From Heterobilharzia americana (Eukaryota > Platyhelminthes > Trematoda > Strigeidida > Schistosomatidae), in contig OX104134.1 in assembly GCA_944470555.2 (NCBI GenBank), forward strand, positions 108,618,701-108,682,700: DNA of 64,000 nt. The letters are read 5' to 3'. The notes below the pieces were generated by a model. The model searched no databases, was not told the DNA's origin, and saw nothing but the letters and a program-made list of their open reading frames with translations. Positions 12,601 through 23,601 of this stretch are shown here, piece after piece. How positions within the stretch are numbered: position 1 is the stretch's first letter; each line of letters starts with the position of its first letter. The translations under genes and the position numbers were made by a program.

Positions 12601-14336
12601 TTTCTGCAATGTGTCGACAAGGATTTTCACCGATGAGTCTGCCATTAGTCTTCTTTATGATCACCATACGCATGTTGTATATCCTTCTTCTTCTTCTTGC
12701 AATAAAGATGCTGTGAGAGATGATCGGATGACGCAAATTACGCATGATTTTTATTTTATAGCTAGTTCAGTGACAGGGAACGTAGTGGCAAATGCACGTC
12801 CCAAACTGACATAGTTTGAAACGTTGCGTGAACTTCTATTGACAATGATTGGTTGTGTTGCCACTGCAAAAACGAAGGATATGGATGTTTTCCGTCGTCT
12901 TGGTGTATCTCGGATACTGTAGAAGATGCAAGATAGGCAGATGAATAGCGTTTGGAAAATTCAAGCGAAATTGTCAGCCACTTTTGAAAATCTCTTAGTT
13001 ATGTCGGTGTTGAGACCTCAAGAAGGCTTGTGTGAAGTTTCGACAGATAAAGTTGATTGCAACTCAGTGAAATCGCTCGTTTGTCAACTTCCATTGTCCC
13101 TATATGTCGAACTGCTGAACTGTCCTCAAACTGCCTAGGATGGTCATTGAAAAATCTGTCGATTGATGTGTGTTTCCTCCAGAAGAAGTACTGCCCATGA
13201 TTAAGCGTTATCACTTCAGCCTAACGATGAATACCTGCTCTGTACTACGCAACCTGGTTAAAATCCTATGGGAATACAGGTCATCGTCTGTGGATCTTCT
13301 TGTGCTGACACAATACACGTAATGGTTCTAATCATGGGGTGAAAGGTTGGCAGGCCACGAAGAAGTTAGCGAAATCTGGTGGAATGTACATAGCTCTCAG
13401 TCATATGATACACAAAACAGGGTTTTCAAATGCTGTATAAGCATGCATGCATAAGCCTATTCTGTACATTTCGTTTTGTTTGAGTAATTTACTGAAAGTT
13501 AGTATGATGTAAATCACAATAATTCTATTTTGAAGCTCCAAGCAGACTCCAGTTCACAGGCTTGACAATGCACTCACACATATTGACCAGGTATATTGAA
13601 GCGTGTGTTCAATGCATACATGAACTCATTCCGAATGTTACATTATTTTCATTTTGTAGTTGCTGGAAAGATAGAAGCAGTGCCAAGCAATGATGGTAAA
13701 CCTGTTTTCCGAGATTCTTTACATCACCATATTTCAAAACGTATTAATGCCTCACTAGATAATAATTTTCACATACACTTTGATCACAGAAATGTTTCTA
13801 AGTTAGGTTGTGTCATGCAAGCAACTACATCATACACTAACAGCTGTATTTTTGCACTTTGAGCAGCAGTTATCACTTGAATATACTGAAAGACATCAAA
13901 CGTAGATCATCTATCAAAGTAATTATCGTATTATGCTTCGTATTGACGTGAAAGATGCACTCATTATTTCCTTGGCAGTCAACCTACCTAACAAACAATC
14001 AATCGGATTGCTTAATGATGACTGTTGAAAACGATAATAATCAACTTGAAACGACATAAAAGTGAAGCGAATTAGGATTTGTTAGACTAAAACCATATCC
14101 TGTGAAACAAAAGTGAATCATGTTAGAAATATTTTCTTAATAACTGCATCACCAAATGAAATTCGATTGTTATTGTCTGTCATTTACTTCATTAGCGAAC
14201 GACTCGGCATTCATTTATACGGCGTTCATTGTTTTTCAACGGAATAAAGGAGTTCCATATATAATCTAAACGTTCACATTTCTGCCTTAATGCATTTCAG
14301 ACCGTACACTTTGGGAACGGTTACGAAACACTTACC
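9575..14336 (+). CDS. Candidate micro-exon gene (MEG-like) for a small secreted protein
   Basis: A split gene is inferred from a signal-peptide exon (9575-9623) and two short exons at 13660-13695 and 14301-14336, each exactly 36 bp and each entered and left in phase 1. A 15-bp candidate at 11758-11772 has the same phase. Joined in any of these combinations the frame stays open. The encoded product is a hydrophobic leader followed by short, charged segments. Schistosome micro-exon genes are known for this layout: a signal-peptide exon, then symmetrical exons of 6-36 bp separated by long introns, whose products are secreted at the host interface and can be varied by exon skipping. No sequence match to a named MEG family was recognised. 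The last exon is not settled (candidates at 14858 and 15717). Confidence 0.5.
11758..11772 (+). CDS. MEG-like 15-bp micro-exon candidate
   Basis: Fifteen bases between a ttttgcag acceptor and a gtatac donor, phase 1 on both sides, adding about five residues (FDCYP after exon 1). It keeps the frame open, but so short a match can arise by chance and the donor is only fair. Confidence 0.25.
13660..13695 (+). CDS. MEG-like 36-bp micro-exon
   Basis: The acceptor attttcattttgtag and donor gtaaac bracket exactly 36 bp, phase 1 in and out. It encodes AGKIEAVPSND between split codons. Length divisible by three and matching phases mean it could be skipped without changing the frame, as in micro-exon genes. 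Confidence 0.5.
14301..14336 (+). CDS. MEG-like 36-bp micro-exon
   Basis: The acceptor ends in taatgcatttcag after a pyrimidine-rich stretch and the donor is gtaaga. Between them are 36 bp, phase 1 on both sides, encoding RTLWERLRNTY after a split Asp codon when joined to the exon at 13660. Same length and phase as that exon, which is the main reason to believe both. Confidence 0.5.
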
Positions 14337-14857
14337 GTAAGATGAATATACTTGTTTGTACAAAGAATGATTGAACGAATGTGTGAAACGTGTAGTGTAA
14401 GCATTCTGCTACCGGACGACATGCACATCCAAGTTATAAATTAGTGCTTACACCAAATCGTAATGTAAACTCTGGAAACAACAAGGATTATATCAGTATT
14501 GTCCACCGTACATCTCACTTCTGAACAATCGAATCAGTGATGTGTGGTGGGTTGAATGTTGTCACTACTGCGACTCAGTTCGCATCTGCAAACAGTTTTC
14601 ATGGTGATATGTTGACGATGATTTCGAAAGATATCTCGAAGTTCGATACAGAGTGTTACTGTGAAGTGTTGGAGCGCATAGAACTATTTAATTACCATTC
14701 AGCATTCTACCACATGTATAATAAACAACGTTCAAAGCATGCTTGTTGTCTCCAAGTAGCAATAGCCTTATTCCACAGTGTTTTCATGTCGATAATATGT
14801 TATGATTCAGTTAGTGTTTTCGACTAATCACGTACTATAATCCACTATTTATTTCAG

Positions 14858-14871
14858 ATAACTTAGTATAA
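14858..14871 (+). CDS. Possible terminal exon of the MEG-like gene
   Basis: A strong acceptor (actatttatttcag) is followed, in phase 1, by three codons and TAA. If used after the exon at 14301 the protein would end HNLV. An alternative acceptor at about 15716 (ttcatttttctag) would give a slightly longer tail ending before the N gap. Neither can be chosen from sequence alone. Confidence 0.2.
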
Positions 14872-15761
14872 AAGCTAGGGGGATGTCGTAAGCGTGCGCA
14901 TAACATATTGATTCGGTGGCAACGCAGGTCACGACAATGAGAATGCATGTGAATTGTCGACTCCTTATGTCATTCTACAATACACATGGAAATCAAACAT
15001 CTAACTGTCTTCTACATTTTGAAGGTGACCTGAATATTTATCATTCGCTACTGGCACAGTCTTATTATTTATGTGGATAATATCGACTTGTCTGGTTACT
15101 AGAGCTTCATCTTACCGTCCACTGGGAAACGGAGATGCACTTCAGATGGCATACTTTATTCAGTCAATCTGATAAACGTCATCATTCCAGTAGGAACAGA
15201 AATGCATGTTGGAAGTAGGTGAGATTATGAGACAGCTGTCTGCTTTAGTGGTCTCATGTCGAAAGTGCGAATGACAACTGACAATAGTGATCATTTCGTT
15301 AGTAATAATAAGCAAAAAATGACCGTAGTTATATCATCATCCACAAAGTGACCAGCCAGAGAAAACTTACGCCAAGGTCATCATCTTCACACGCTTCATT
15401 TATTTATGATACTACAGACGTTGAAATCATAATTTCAACATTTTTATAGTGTGTTTAGTCTGAAGCGACAGGGCCGGTAGTGTTACTAAGGGATTAATCT
15501 GCACTGCTGGTTTGTTTTACGTCCAGTGTCAGGTTGACACGATTACACTGTGCAGTCCAAGCTGCTAAAATCAATCGCAGACATTCTCCTTATTCTCAAT
15601 GCCGTATATGCGACATAGTCGAACTGTTGAGTTGATTTTGTCATTCACCCGTATGAAGAGTAGTCTTTACCACAAGATCCTCATCACACAGTCGATCGAA
15701 TTGTTTCATTTTTCTAGGTGTGAACTGGCATCTGGACACTTTATTACTATGACCTATATTC

Positions 15762-16261
15762 NNNNNNNNNNNNNNNNNNNNNNNNNNNNNNNNNNNNNNN
15801 NNNNNNNNNNNNNNNNNNNNNNNNNNNNNNNNNNNNNNNNNNNNNNNNNNNNNNNNNNNNNNNNNNNNNNNNNNNNNNNNNNNNNNNNNNNNNNNNNNNN
15901 NNNNNNNNNNNNNNNNNNNNNNNNNNNNNNNNNNNNNNNNNNNNNNNNNNNNNNNNNNNNNNNNNNNNNNNNNNNNNNNNNNNNNNNNNNNNNNNNNNNN
16001 NNNNNNNNNNNNNNNNNNNNNNNNNNNNNNNNNNNNNNNNNNNNNNNNNNNNNNNNNNNNNNNNNNNNNNNNNNNNNNNNNNNNNNNNNNNNNNNNNNNN
16101 NNNNNNNNNNNNNNNNNNNNNNNNNNNNNNNNNNNNNNNNNNNNNNNNNNNNNNNNNNNNNNNNNNNNNNNNNNNNNNNNNNNNNNNNNNNNNNNNNNNN
16201 NNNNNNNNNNNNNNNNNNNNNNNNNNNNNNNNNNNNNNNNNNNNNNNNNNNNNNNNNNNNN
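15762..16261. other. Assembly gap, exactly 500 N
   Basis: A run of exactly 500 N, the usual placeholder for a gap of unknown size. A frame that appears to span it is an artefact. Confidence 0.95.
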
Positions 16262-18430
16262 AATCAGGATATATGATTCTTCTTTTCCTTGAAATGACGT
16301 GACGGTTTCATTATGATGTATTACTGAACTTAAAAGTTCAATTATTAGAAAGTACTATTCTGTTGGTTACCAAATTGGTGTTAGATTATCTATACATCCT
16401 GGCTTTTCAATAAATAATAAGAATGCAACTTAACGCAATACAGATTTATATACTAACCTTTGAGCCTTACTGATTGTATCATCGCTTAAGGGATCCCTGT
16501 TGACCAGATAGAAGTGAAATAATGCTCCAATCTGGAACTCTCTGTCTGAAGGTCGTGAACTCGATGTGATTTTTACTAAGGAAAAATCTTTTGCAAACAG
16601 TGGTTTAAGCTACTTTAACAAAACTCAAAAAACAAAGTCGATATTTGTCTAGCCCAATCTCAACACAAGATAAAGCGCTAACTTACAAATATGCTTATAT
16701 TTCTAGTTTTTTTTGTCGTATACCTAAGTCTTCATCCAGTGTGATCCAGTCTTCGTAGGCACAGAAGTAAGATAATCTAGGGCTTCTTCAGTCTTAGCCA
16801 CAACTACCTGAAGCTTTGTCACCACTGAATTCGAAGACAGACAAACAAACAAATGAAAGCAGAACCTTGATGCACTTTGCAACAGCTCAGAAAGAGGATA
16901 AATACACTGTAAATGTTGGAAATTGTGAAAGGTATATATTTAGACCATTATGATCGATTTCAGGTATCTCACCAAGTGTCAAGCAAGTGTTGAAGACTTC
17001 AGTGGGAGACTTATGACTTCAAGTGGATACTTTGAAGATACGTAATCTGCTGTGATTTTTATCATTTGCTCATTTTGAATATATCATACCGGCAGCACAA
17101 AAAGTTGGAATATTATTGCTACAACGAGGATTGCACTTGTCCTAAGATCAAAAGTGCTGGCTCTTACAGACATTAAAAATAAAAATGCTTGGCAAATGTT
17201 AGTCACACTATTGAAATGACAGATTGTCGCCACGTGCTACCTTCTCATAAGTGATTTTGAATTTTTTTTGAGATCATTTTTCCCACTGCATTATATATAG
17301 GATCTAGATTGTATTCTGATGGTGGCTATAATTCCTCCCAACCTTCAGAGAAACGATTAACCGTCCAGAGACTGTATAATGCTGTGGTACTACGCAGTCG
17401 GCACAGTCTTATAAGGCTAAGATGCTGGCAAAATGAAGATTCTTCTGGGTGAATTCAGTCAGAATTTAAATGTCTAGCTTTTAAACTGTTCTTTTGTCAT
17501 CTATTTACCCTAAACCCATATACATCTAACAGTCTAAAAAGACGAGCAGCGGCCTTCTATTATTTACTACAAATATGAGACATTGCTGCTGAAGAAGTGA
17601 GTATTACAATCACCCGATTATAAGTCTTAGCTATTTGTGTGTGGTGTAAGCATAAATTGAACAATGTACAAATATGACGGAGTGTTAAGTAGAAAATGAA
17701 AATTGGTTGAGAAATTGCTAGGATATTCTAGACGTGGTTTATGGCTACGTCATATATGCCACTAATTAGTAGATATCGACTGCTTGATCAAGTTACATAG
17801 TTAGGTGTAGGCGGCTTAGGGTTCTCTATACTAGGAATCAATGATCGAATAGCACATGGCTAAAATTCAGTGATACCTTCGGAATTTTGACCAAACCATA
17901 ACTCTAACTGGTCTCTGGTGACACGTTCTATTCGTTTTCAATAAAATTGTATGTTTGTACAACAATACTTGGTATGCTGTTGCAATTATGGCAAACTTAA
18001 CTGAGGGACTTCTGCCTACGGCTCTGTTTCGACCAGCTAATACATTCCAAACAGTGATTACGTTACAGTCACTTGACTTGATGTGTTTGCCATCAAATGC
18101 TGCTTTGTTCAGAGGTACACAAATCTGATGACGAATTAGTCAAGACTTGAGTACATAGATTACCATCACGATTCTGAAGTCGAGGGGATATAGATACAGC
18201 ATTTATAACTTCCGCCTTCACTTAGGAAAACTGAGCTTTTTATACGCAAGTACCGTCAAAACTGGAACACCAAAAGCTGACGAAACATTATTAACTAGAT
18301 CTGCAGAATCAGCATCAACAGACTCAAAACGTAAATACTACCAATTGAGTTAAAAATAACAGTGGGGCTAAAAAAGATGCCATGCCGAATACCATAGTAC
18401 CTATCAGAAGATACAAGGCGATAAGTAGGT
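16262..18430. other. No firm gene; weak minus-strand exon-like segments
   Basis: Mostly AT-rich sequence without recognised families. On the minus strand, 16499-16461 is a 39-bp open segment between tctggtcaacag and gttagt, reading DPLSDDTISKAQ. Higher up, about 16830-16725 reads VTKLQVVVAKTEEALDYL and onward before a stop. These could be exons of an unrecognised gene or a transcribed repeat; there is no support beyond open frame and splice-like borders. Confidence 0.2.
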
Positions 18431-18431
18431 A

Positions 18432-18517
<86 letters not shown>
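18432..18517. repeat. TA dinucleotide microsatellite
   Basis: About 43 TA units with a single interruption (tatgtata) in the middle. It lies roughly 370 bp from the 3' end of the CR1-like element and is flanked by unique sequence. Confidence 0.95.
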
Positions 18518-18672
18518 TATCCTGTACATATATTCAGGATAGTCAGCGTATAACTACCAAATTCGCGTAAAGAAGACTGTCGGTTCAACGGAAGCTAAAG
18601 ACAATCTAATGATCTGAGCAAAACGACCTACATACGATAAATTTATGCAAACGGGGATTGCTTTAGCAATCT

Positions 18673-18883
18673 ATGTGTGACATATGCGTTAAACAATATC
18701 TACAATTGCCCGCAGTGTGCATCAAGACAATGATCCCACCCCTCACAAATGAGACAGAGGTTATTAAGATGTGGAACGATATAAGCTTACACATTAGAAA
18801 CACTATACCACGTCTAAAGAACACCTATGTATGTGTTGCGCCCTGCATGAAAAGCGCGGCTCATGCTCTAAACCTCATACAAA
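18673..18883 (+). other. Unrecognised open segment before the CR1-like element
   Basis: A 100-codon open frame starts here and runs into the CR1-like 3' end, where its coding look ends. The part outside the element contains NETEVIKMWNDISLHIRNT and two Cys pairs near its start and middle. No family was recognised. It may be a scrap of another mobile element truncated at the junction. Confidence 0.2.
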
Positions 18884-19049
18884 AGTTCAAACTTCGTGGT
18901 GTAGAATTAGTGAACTGCAGTTCCTTGGGTTCTACGTCTGTCCCATTGAAATACGTTCTGAGTTTGGAATGGTAACAATTATCTTTCCGGTCCTGGAAAA
19001 CCTGAAAAGATAGAGATGCGATCATTAATTAATCTGGTCTCAAGTTAGT

Positions 19050-21090
19050 ATTACTGCATCTAATCTGCGGAAAGCTTCTCGAGTATAGTATGCCGTAGGA
19101 CTCGAGGTGTGTGTCTAGCCTCCTTTTGAAAGTATCAGGGGATGGGGCTGAAGGGAGGGAATTCCTCAGTTTACAGGCTCTGCCGCAAATGAGTTAGCAC
19201 GGATCTTTGTACGTGCTCTCTCATGCTCTGTTCTTAACGGGCGACCCCTCAAGTCGCGTTTCCGACTAAAGCTTAAAAGGGATCCGTCAGGATGGTGGAG
19301 ATTATGGGCGGTGTGGTACATCATGATCACATCCCCTCTGATCCTCCGGTATTGTACTGAGTGCGGCTGAAGAGCAACTAAGCGGTCCGGGTGCGGTTTT
19401 CGCCGTGACCCAATCACTTTCTTTGTAGCCCTTCTCTGTACCTGTTCTAGGATGGCAATGTCATTTTTCAAGTAAGAGGATATCACAGGCGAATTTTTTT
19501 CCAAATGAGGACGAATGCACAGGGCATACACTGTGGTGAATAGAGGAGTTAGACACCCTAAGGTTCGCGAGAAACCCCAGGGTTCCATAAGCCCTATTGG
19601 CTGCAAGGCGACAGTGAACAGAGGCTCCTAGCGTATCACTTAGTTAAACTCCCAGATCTTGTTCCATGTTAGAGTGACAGATATTTATTTCACCTAGAGA
19701 GTAATAACTGGGACTGCCTTTATATTTGTCAACTATCATAATTCGACACTTCTTCGAGTTGAGAGGAAGCAGGTTTTCTGTAGTCCAATTAAGGATTTTC
19801 GCAAGGTCCTCCTGGAAGACCGAAATATCCGTTGGTTCCTGTATTTTCCTCCAGATCTTCAGATCATCGACATATAATAATGAATGTGAATTAAGGACCC
19901 CTGGTAGGTCGTTGATAGATGCAAGAAACAGTAGTGGGCCCATTATGGAACCTTCAGGCACACCACTCAGCATCGGGAACCAATCAGATGGAGAGGAGCC
20001 GACTGTGACTGACTGCAGTTTGGTGTACAGATGATCTCTAAGCCAGATTAATAATAATTTTCCGTGTACACCCATGAGCTGGAGTTTCTTACAAAGGATA
20101 TCATGATTTACCTTGTCAAAGGCCCCAGAAAATTCAAGTAAACCAATGTGTACAGGCTTTTTCTTCTCGGCGGAGTGTCCAGCTATTCCAAGCTATCAAC
20201 AAGTTGGTGTTACACGACCTTCCTGGTAGAAAGCTATGCTGACAGTCGTTTAAGATTGATTTCTGAAGTATGTGATCACGAAGTGAGTCACTTATTACTC
20301 TCTCCATGACCTTCGCAACTAAAGAGATCAGGGAGATTGGTCTGCAGCTGGATACCAGTGGTTTGCTTCCACGATTATAAATTGGGACGCTAGCCACTCG
20401 TTTCCAATCAGAGGGTAACCTGCCTTCCAGGACCGAGCATTTGAAGAGGTTTGCTAGTGGGGCACAGAACTTCAGCACACTTCTTGAGTGCTCTTGGGTG
20501 AATACCATCGATTCTTGAAGACTTATTCCGGTTCAGTTTCTTAAGTATTTCCATAATTACAGAGGGTTTAAACTCTATACGCTTTAGTCCCTCTGTGATG
20601 CGGGTGTCCGACGGAGGAGGGGTTTTGTCTCCCAAATGACAGTTGTTTTGGAATTCATGAGCTAGCAGGTTTGCAACTTCGGAGTTGGAATAGAGAATCT
20701 CCAAACTAATAGGGTCCTGTAAACTTAGTAAACTGTTACTCTTCTTTTTCATCAACGAGTACAGCATCCCATGATTCCCCTCCAGGGTTCTACAGAATTG
20801 TGTCTGGCGGTTTATTCTGTCATTTCTGATCCTTACTGTACATTTGTTACGGGCGTCTTTATAACTTAGCTAGTCAAAAGGGCTATTAGGGCACCTCCAC
20901 AGATTCCAGGACGACCGTTTACGCCGTATTAGTTTGTGCGTGCTTGGCTTAAGCCAGGAGGAGTAGAACTTGTTACTCCTTCTTGGGATCAGAGGAGCGT
21001 TGTCTTCTATCGTCTGTAGGATTATATTCTTCAACAGACCCCATCTAGCACCAAGATCCAGTAGGTCAACGCAATTTAAGCAAGCGAAAC
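19050..21090 (-). pseudogene. CR1-like reverse transcriptase and C-terminal domain, broken
   Basis: Frames at 20408-20767, 20134-20508, 19644-20075 and 19166-19606 follow in order. They contain KLNRNKSSRIDGIHPRAL, RLPSDWKRVASVPIYNRG, SCRPISLISLVAKVMERVI, SGVPEGSIMGPLLFL and the catalytic LLYVDDLKI (YVDD at 19874-19863). They end with VYALCIRPHLE, QVQRRATKKVIG and YRRIRGDVIMMY. The second copy shows that one G is missing near 19182 here, which throws the last part out of frame. Confidence 0.8.
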
Positions 21091-21093
21091 CTT

Positions 21094-21917
21094 CTAGAAA
21101 TCAGTTCTCTTGTAATTCCTAACTAGAGGCTGATAGGGAAAGGGTGGCTTAGATACAGAAATATTGAAGGAGATAAATGCATGGTCACTTAGGCCAAGAG
21201 GGCTGAAAACATTCAGGTTGCTTACCCCAATGAACTGATTTGTGAAAATATAATCCAGTCGGGATGTCTTACCGTCAGGCCCCCAGCGAGTGCGCTGGGT
21301 TACATGTTCCATCAAGGAGTTTTCCAGTAACAATTCCCAAGTCTTTTAGAGCGGTATATGGACTTTCTGTGGTGAGGAGTTGAGGAAGGTTAAAATCTCC
21401 CATGGTGAGGACCTGTGAGAAGTTCGGTTCCAGGGCTTCTCTAATGAGCTGTATTAACATTTTATTTAGCGTGGCATCAGCCAGGAGGGAGGTATAAAAC
21501 TCCAACTAATCACGGACCTCCGCAACACTTAATACCACACCAGAGGACATCTTTGATGTCAATTCTATGAGACTGAATCTCATGGACTTTTAAGGAACGA
21601 CAGGTGTGAAGAGCAACACCGTCTCCTGGACCCTCCGGTCTATCCTTTCGGATTAGGCCTAGCCGTCCTAAGCGAACTTCATGGTCTTTTATGTTCTCTG
21701 ACAGCCATGTTTCCCAGAAATCCATTATGCTAGGACTTTCCTCATCCACTAATAACCTTAACTCAGATACCTTGGAGCGTAGGCCTCGTACATTGCTGAA
21801 GGGGCGGTGAATAGGAGTATGAGGGCCGGAGGTCCCAGAAACCGGTTGAGCTAAGGGTGAGTCGCCAACCTTTAAATGGCCGGCCCTGACAAGTTTTTGA
21901 TAGGGCGGTGGAACCAA
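21094..21917 (-). pseudogene. CR1-like AP endonuclease, in pieces
   Basis: Three frames cover the endonuclease: 21510-21917 (NVRGLRSKVSELRLLV at the start, then SIMDFWETWLS, which is the metal-binding ETW motif), 21275-21505 (TMGDFNLPQLL, catalytic Asp and Asn) and 21094-21333 (RLDYIFTNQ and LSDHAFISF, the closing Asp-His). Order and spacing are those of the endonuclease in CR1 and Jockey elements. A stop near 21508 and a frameshift near 21330 disable it. Confidence 0.75.
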
Positions 21918-22123
21918 AGGCTACTGTATCCACTGATCCCTTTGACTCAGAACTGGTGCAGGGCTCTTCGATCTGGGACAAGGTCGATAAAAACTCTAGC
22001 TCATCGTCCAACCCTTCTACTGTTAGGTGCGCGTTGGCCAACGGCAAGCGCTTGAATCGCCTCTCAGTCTGTTTTTGCTCCCTGGGTCTGCACTCGCTCA
22101 TCTTTATCTCTCTAGGGAATGTA

Positions 22124-23118
22124 TCAGATACAGTTATACCAGGATTCCAAGGTGGTTCTAACCACGTCCGGAAAGTCAAAGGTTACTTGGAGTAGCCTGG
22201 GAGTACGTATGGTCGAGAGGTGAGCCGGCCTTGGAAGACGATTGGTTCTTTCGGCCCTCACATCGATCTGCAGTTTGCTGACAATATATCTCCGCTGATT
22301 TATGTGGTGGATAAGTTCGGCAGCATCGGTACCGAACATTTGGGAACCCCGTCTATAATTATCGAGCAGCATAATCCTTGAAAGTGAATCTTCTTGCTGT
22401 TGTTGTCGCACTGACCAGGTTTCATCGATCGTAATTCTGACGTCCGACAGCTAACGTTTCACCAACCGATGACCTTTCAGAAGGATGTGTTCGGACTGAC
22501 ATGTACTATCAAGAGATACTCTTAAAGGTCTAGGAGAGCCTTTGGGGGAGAACTTACTACGCGCTAGGCATTGAACAGATGGACCGCAGGGAGAGGTTCC
22601 TAGGAGTTTGCAAACACTTCCACCGGTCAAGATCATGTTCTTCATGATCAGTCAGTAAGGAGGAGCCACTTTCCTGAACTTGAAGAGTATGAGCGATCTA
22701 AGATTAAGGTTGTAGTCTGTCTTTTGGGGCTTATTCCAACCTGTGAACACAGACTCAGATTTTCGATGAGCCCTTTGCGAGTAACTCGGACGACCTGAGG
22801 TGCCGGCGGTGGGAGTTTTCTTGATGACTGAACGAGGCTGGTGGTGAAATGAAGATGGCTTCCGCCCTGAGTTACAGGTGGTGGGAGCAAGATCTGCTTT
22901 TTTGGAACGTTTTTAGTCTGAGTAGGAGGGGCAAAGTACAGCTTATGGTTCGGCTTCTCATCAGGCTGAGTAGCCGTTACTCTGTCGGACTTACGATCGT
23001 CACTTAATGTTCCATTTCTAACTGAACTGACCTGCCTACATTTCTTCAGACCTTTCTTTCGGCGCTTATCAGGTATGAGATTCCCATTCATCACTGAGAG
23101 GATCTGTTCCAAAGGCAT
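22124..23118 (-). pseudogene. CR1-like ORF1, basic middle and C-terminal part (frameshifted)
   Basis: Frames at 22648-23118 and 22124-22645 continue ORF1. The first is rich in Lys and Arg (DKRRKKGLKKC near its start), with many Ser, Pro and Gln, as expected of a nucleic-acid-binding ORF1 linker. No enzymatic motif is seen. The break between frames near 22646 shows decay. Confidence 0.45.
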
Positions 23119-23175
23119 GCTAACGGGGAGACAGTCCGTGACAGTAGTGAATTCGCTACTTCCCTTACTGCTAAC

Positions 23176-23489
23176 CTAAGGGATCTTTTTATCGCCATGA
23201 GACTTCTTTAGATTGAAGCCGGTTTGTGTGGAGATCTCAGCTGTAAGGTGGTCGGAGTTCTGTCTCACTAGCTCTAGGCCTATTTGGTACTTGCTTTTGT
23301 ACTTACAACATGGACAAAAATACCAATCACCATCAAAAGGTCTATTGAGCAGTGCTTCATAATAACAGACGGCTGGCTGGAATCACAGGAGCAGTGAGTC
23401 CATTGAGAGCAAAGCTTACAACCCATCACCTTAGCTGAGAGGCTGACATTTCTGCGAGAAACTACGCAAACATCCTTTGAAAATGTCAT
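23176..23489 (-). pseudogene. CR1-like ORF1 N-terminus with decayed PHD finger
   Basis: From an ATG at 23489 the frame reads MTFSKDVCVVSRRNVSLS, then GCKLCSQWTHCSC, the central C-x2-C...H-x-C part of a PHD zinc finger. The closing part, WYFCPCC, lies in another frame a few codons on, so one base was lost near 23334. The second Cys of the first pair is a Ser here. ORF1 proteins of CR1-like elements are known to carry PHD fingers; the role is thought to be nucleic-acid or chromatin binding. The frame ends near 23176 after a basic tail. Confidence 0.65.
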
Positions 23490-23601
23490 TAGACTGTATA
23501 AAGGGTAGGAAATGTTTCTTCAAGGAGTTATGAACCTCAACACAGTAAATATAACAAACTCACCAAAATTTGTCAAACCCCACCCTCCTTTTTGAAAACC
23601 A

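Larger units (their letters stand above)
18884..23601 (-). mobile_element. Full-length but inactive CR1-like non-LTR retrotransposon
   Basis: A roughly 4.7-kb minus-strand element with ORF1 (23489 to about 22120), endonuclease (about 21917-21090) and reverse transcriptase with C-terminal domain (about 21000-19050), then a 3' UTR. The 3' end is placed where similarity with the second copy starts (18884 here, 23602 there). Several frameshifts and stops break both ORFs, so it cannot move by itself. The gene order and motifs (PHD-type ORF1, GDFN endonuclease, YVDD RT, HLE-type region near VYALCIRPHLE) are those of the CR1 clade; schistosome SR1 is a named relative, but identity with it was not tested. 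Confidence 0.8.

Noticed and set aside
13175..13210. 18- or 24-bp micro-exon candidate ending before gttatc
   Set aside because: gttatc is a poor splice donor.
15599..16276. 225-codon frame across the first gap
   Set aside because: Almost all residues are unknown because of the N run.
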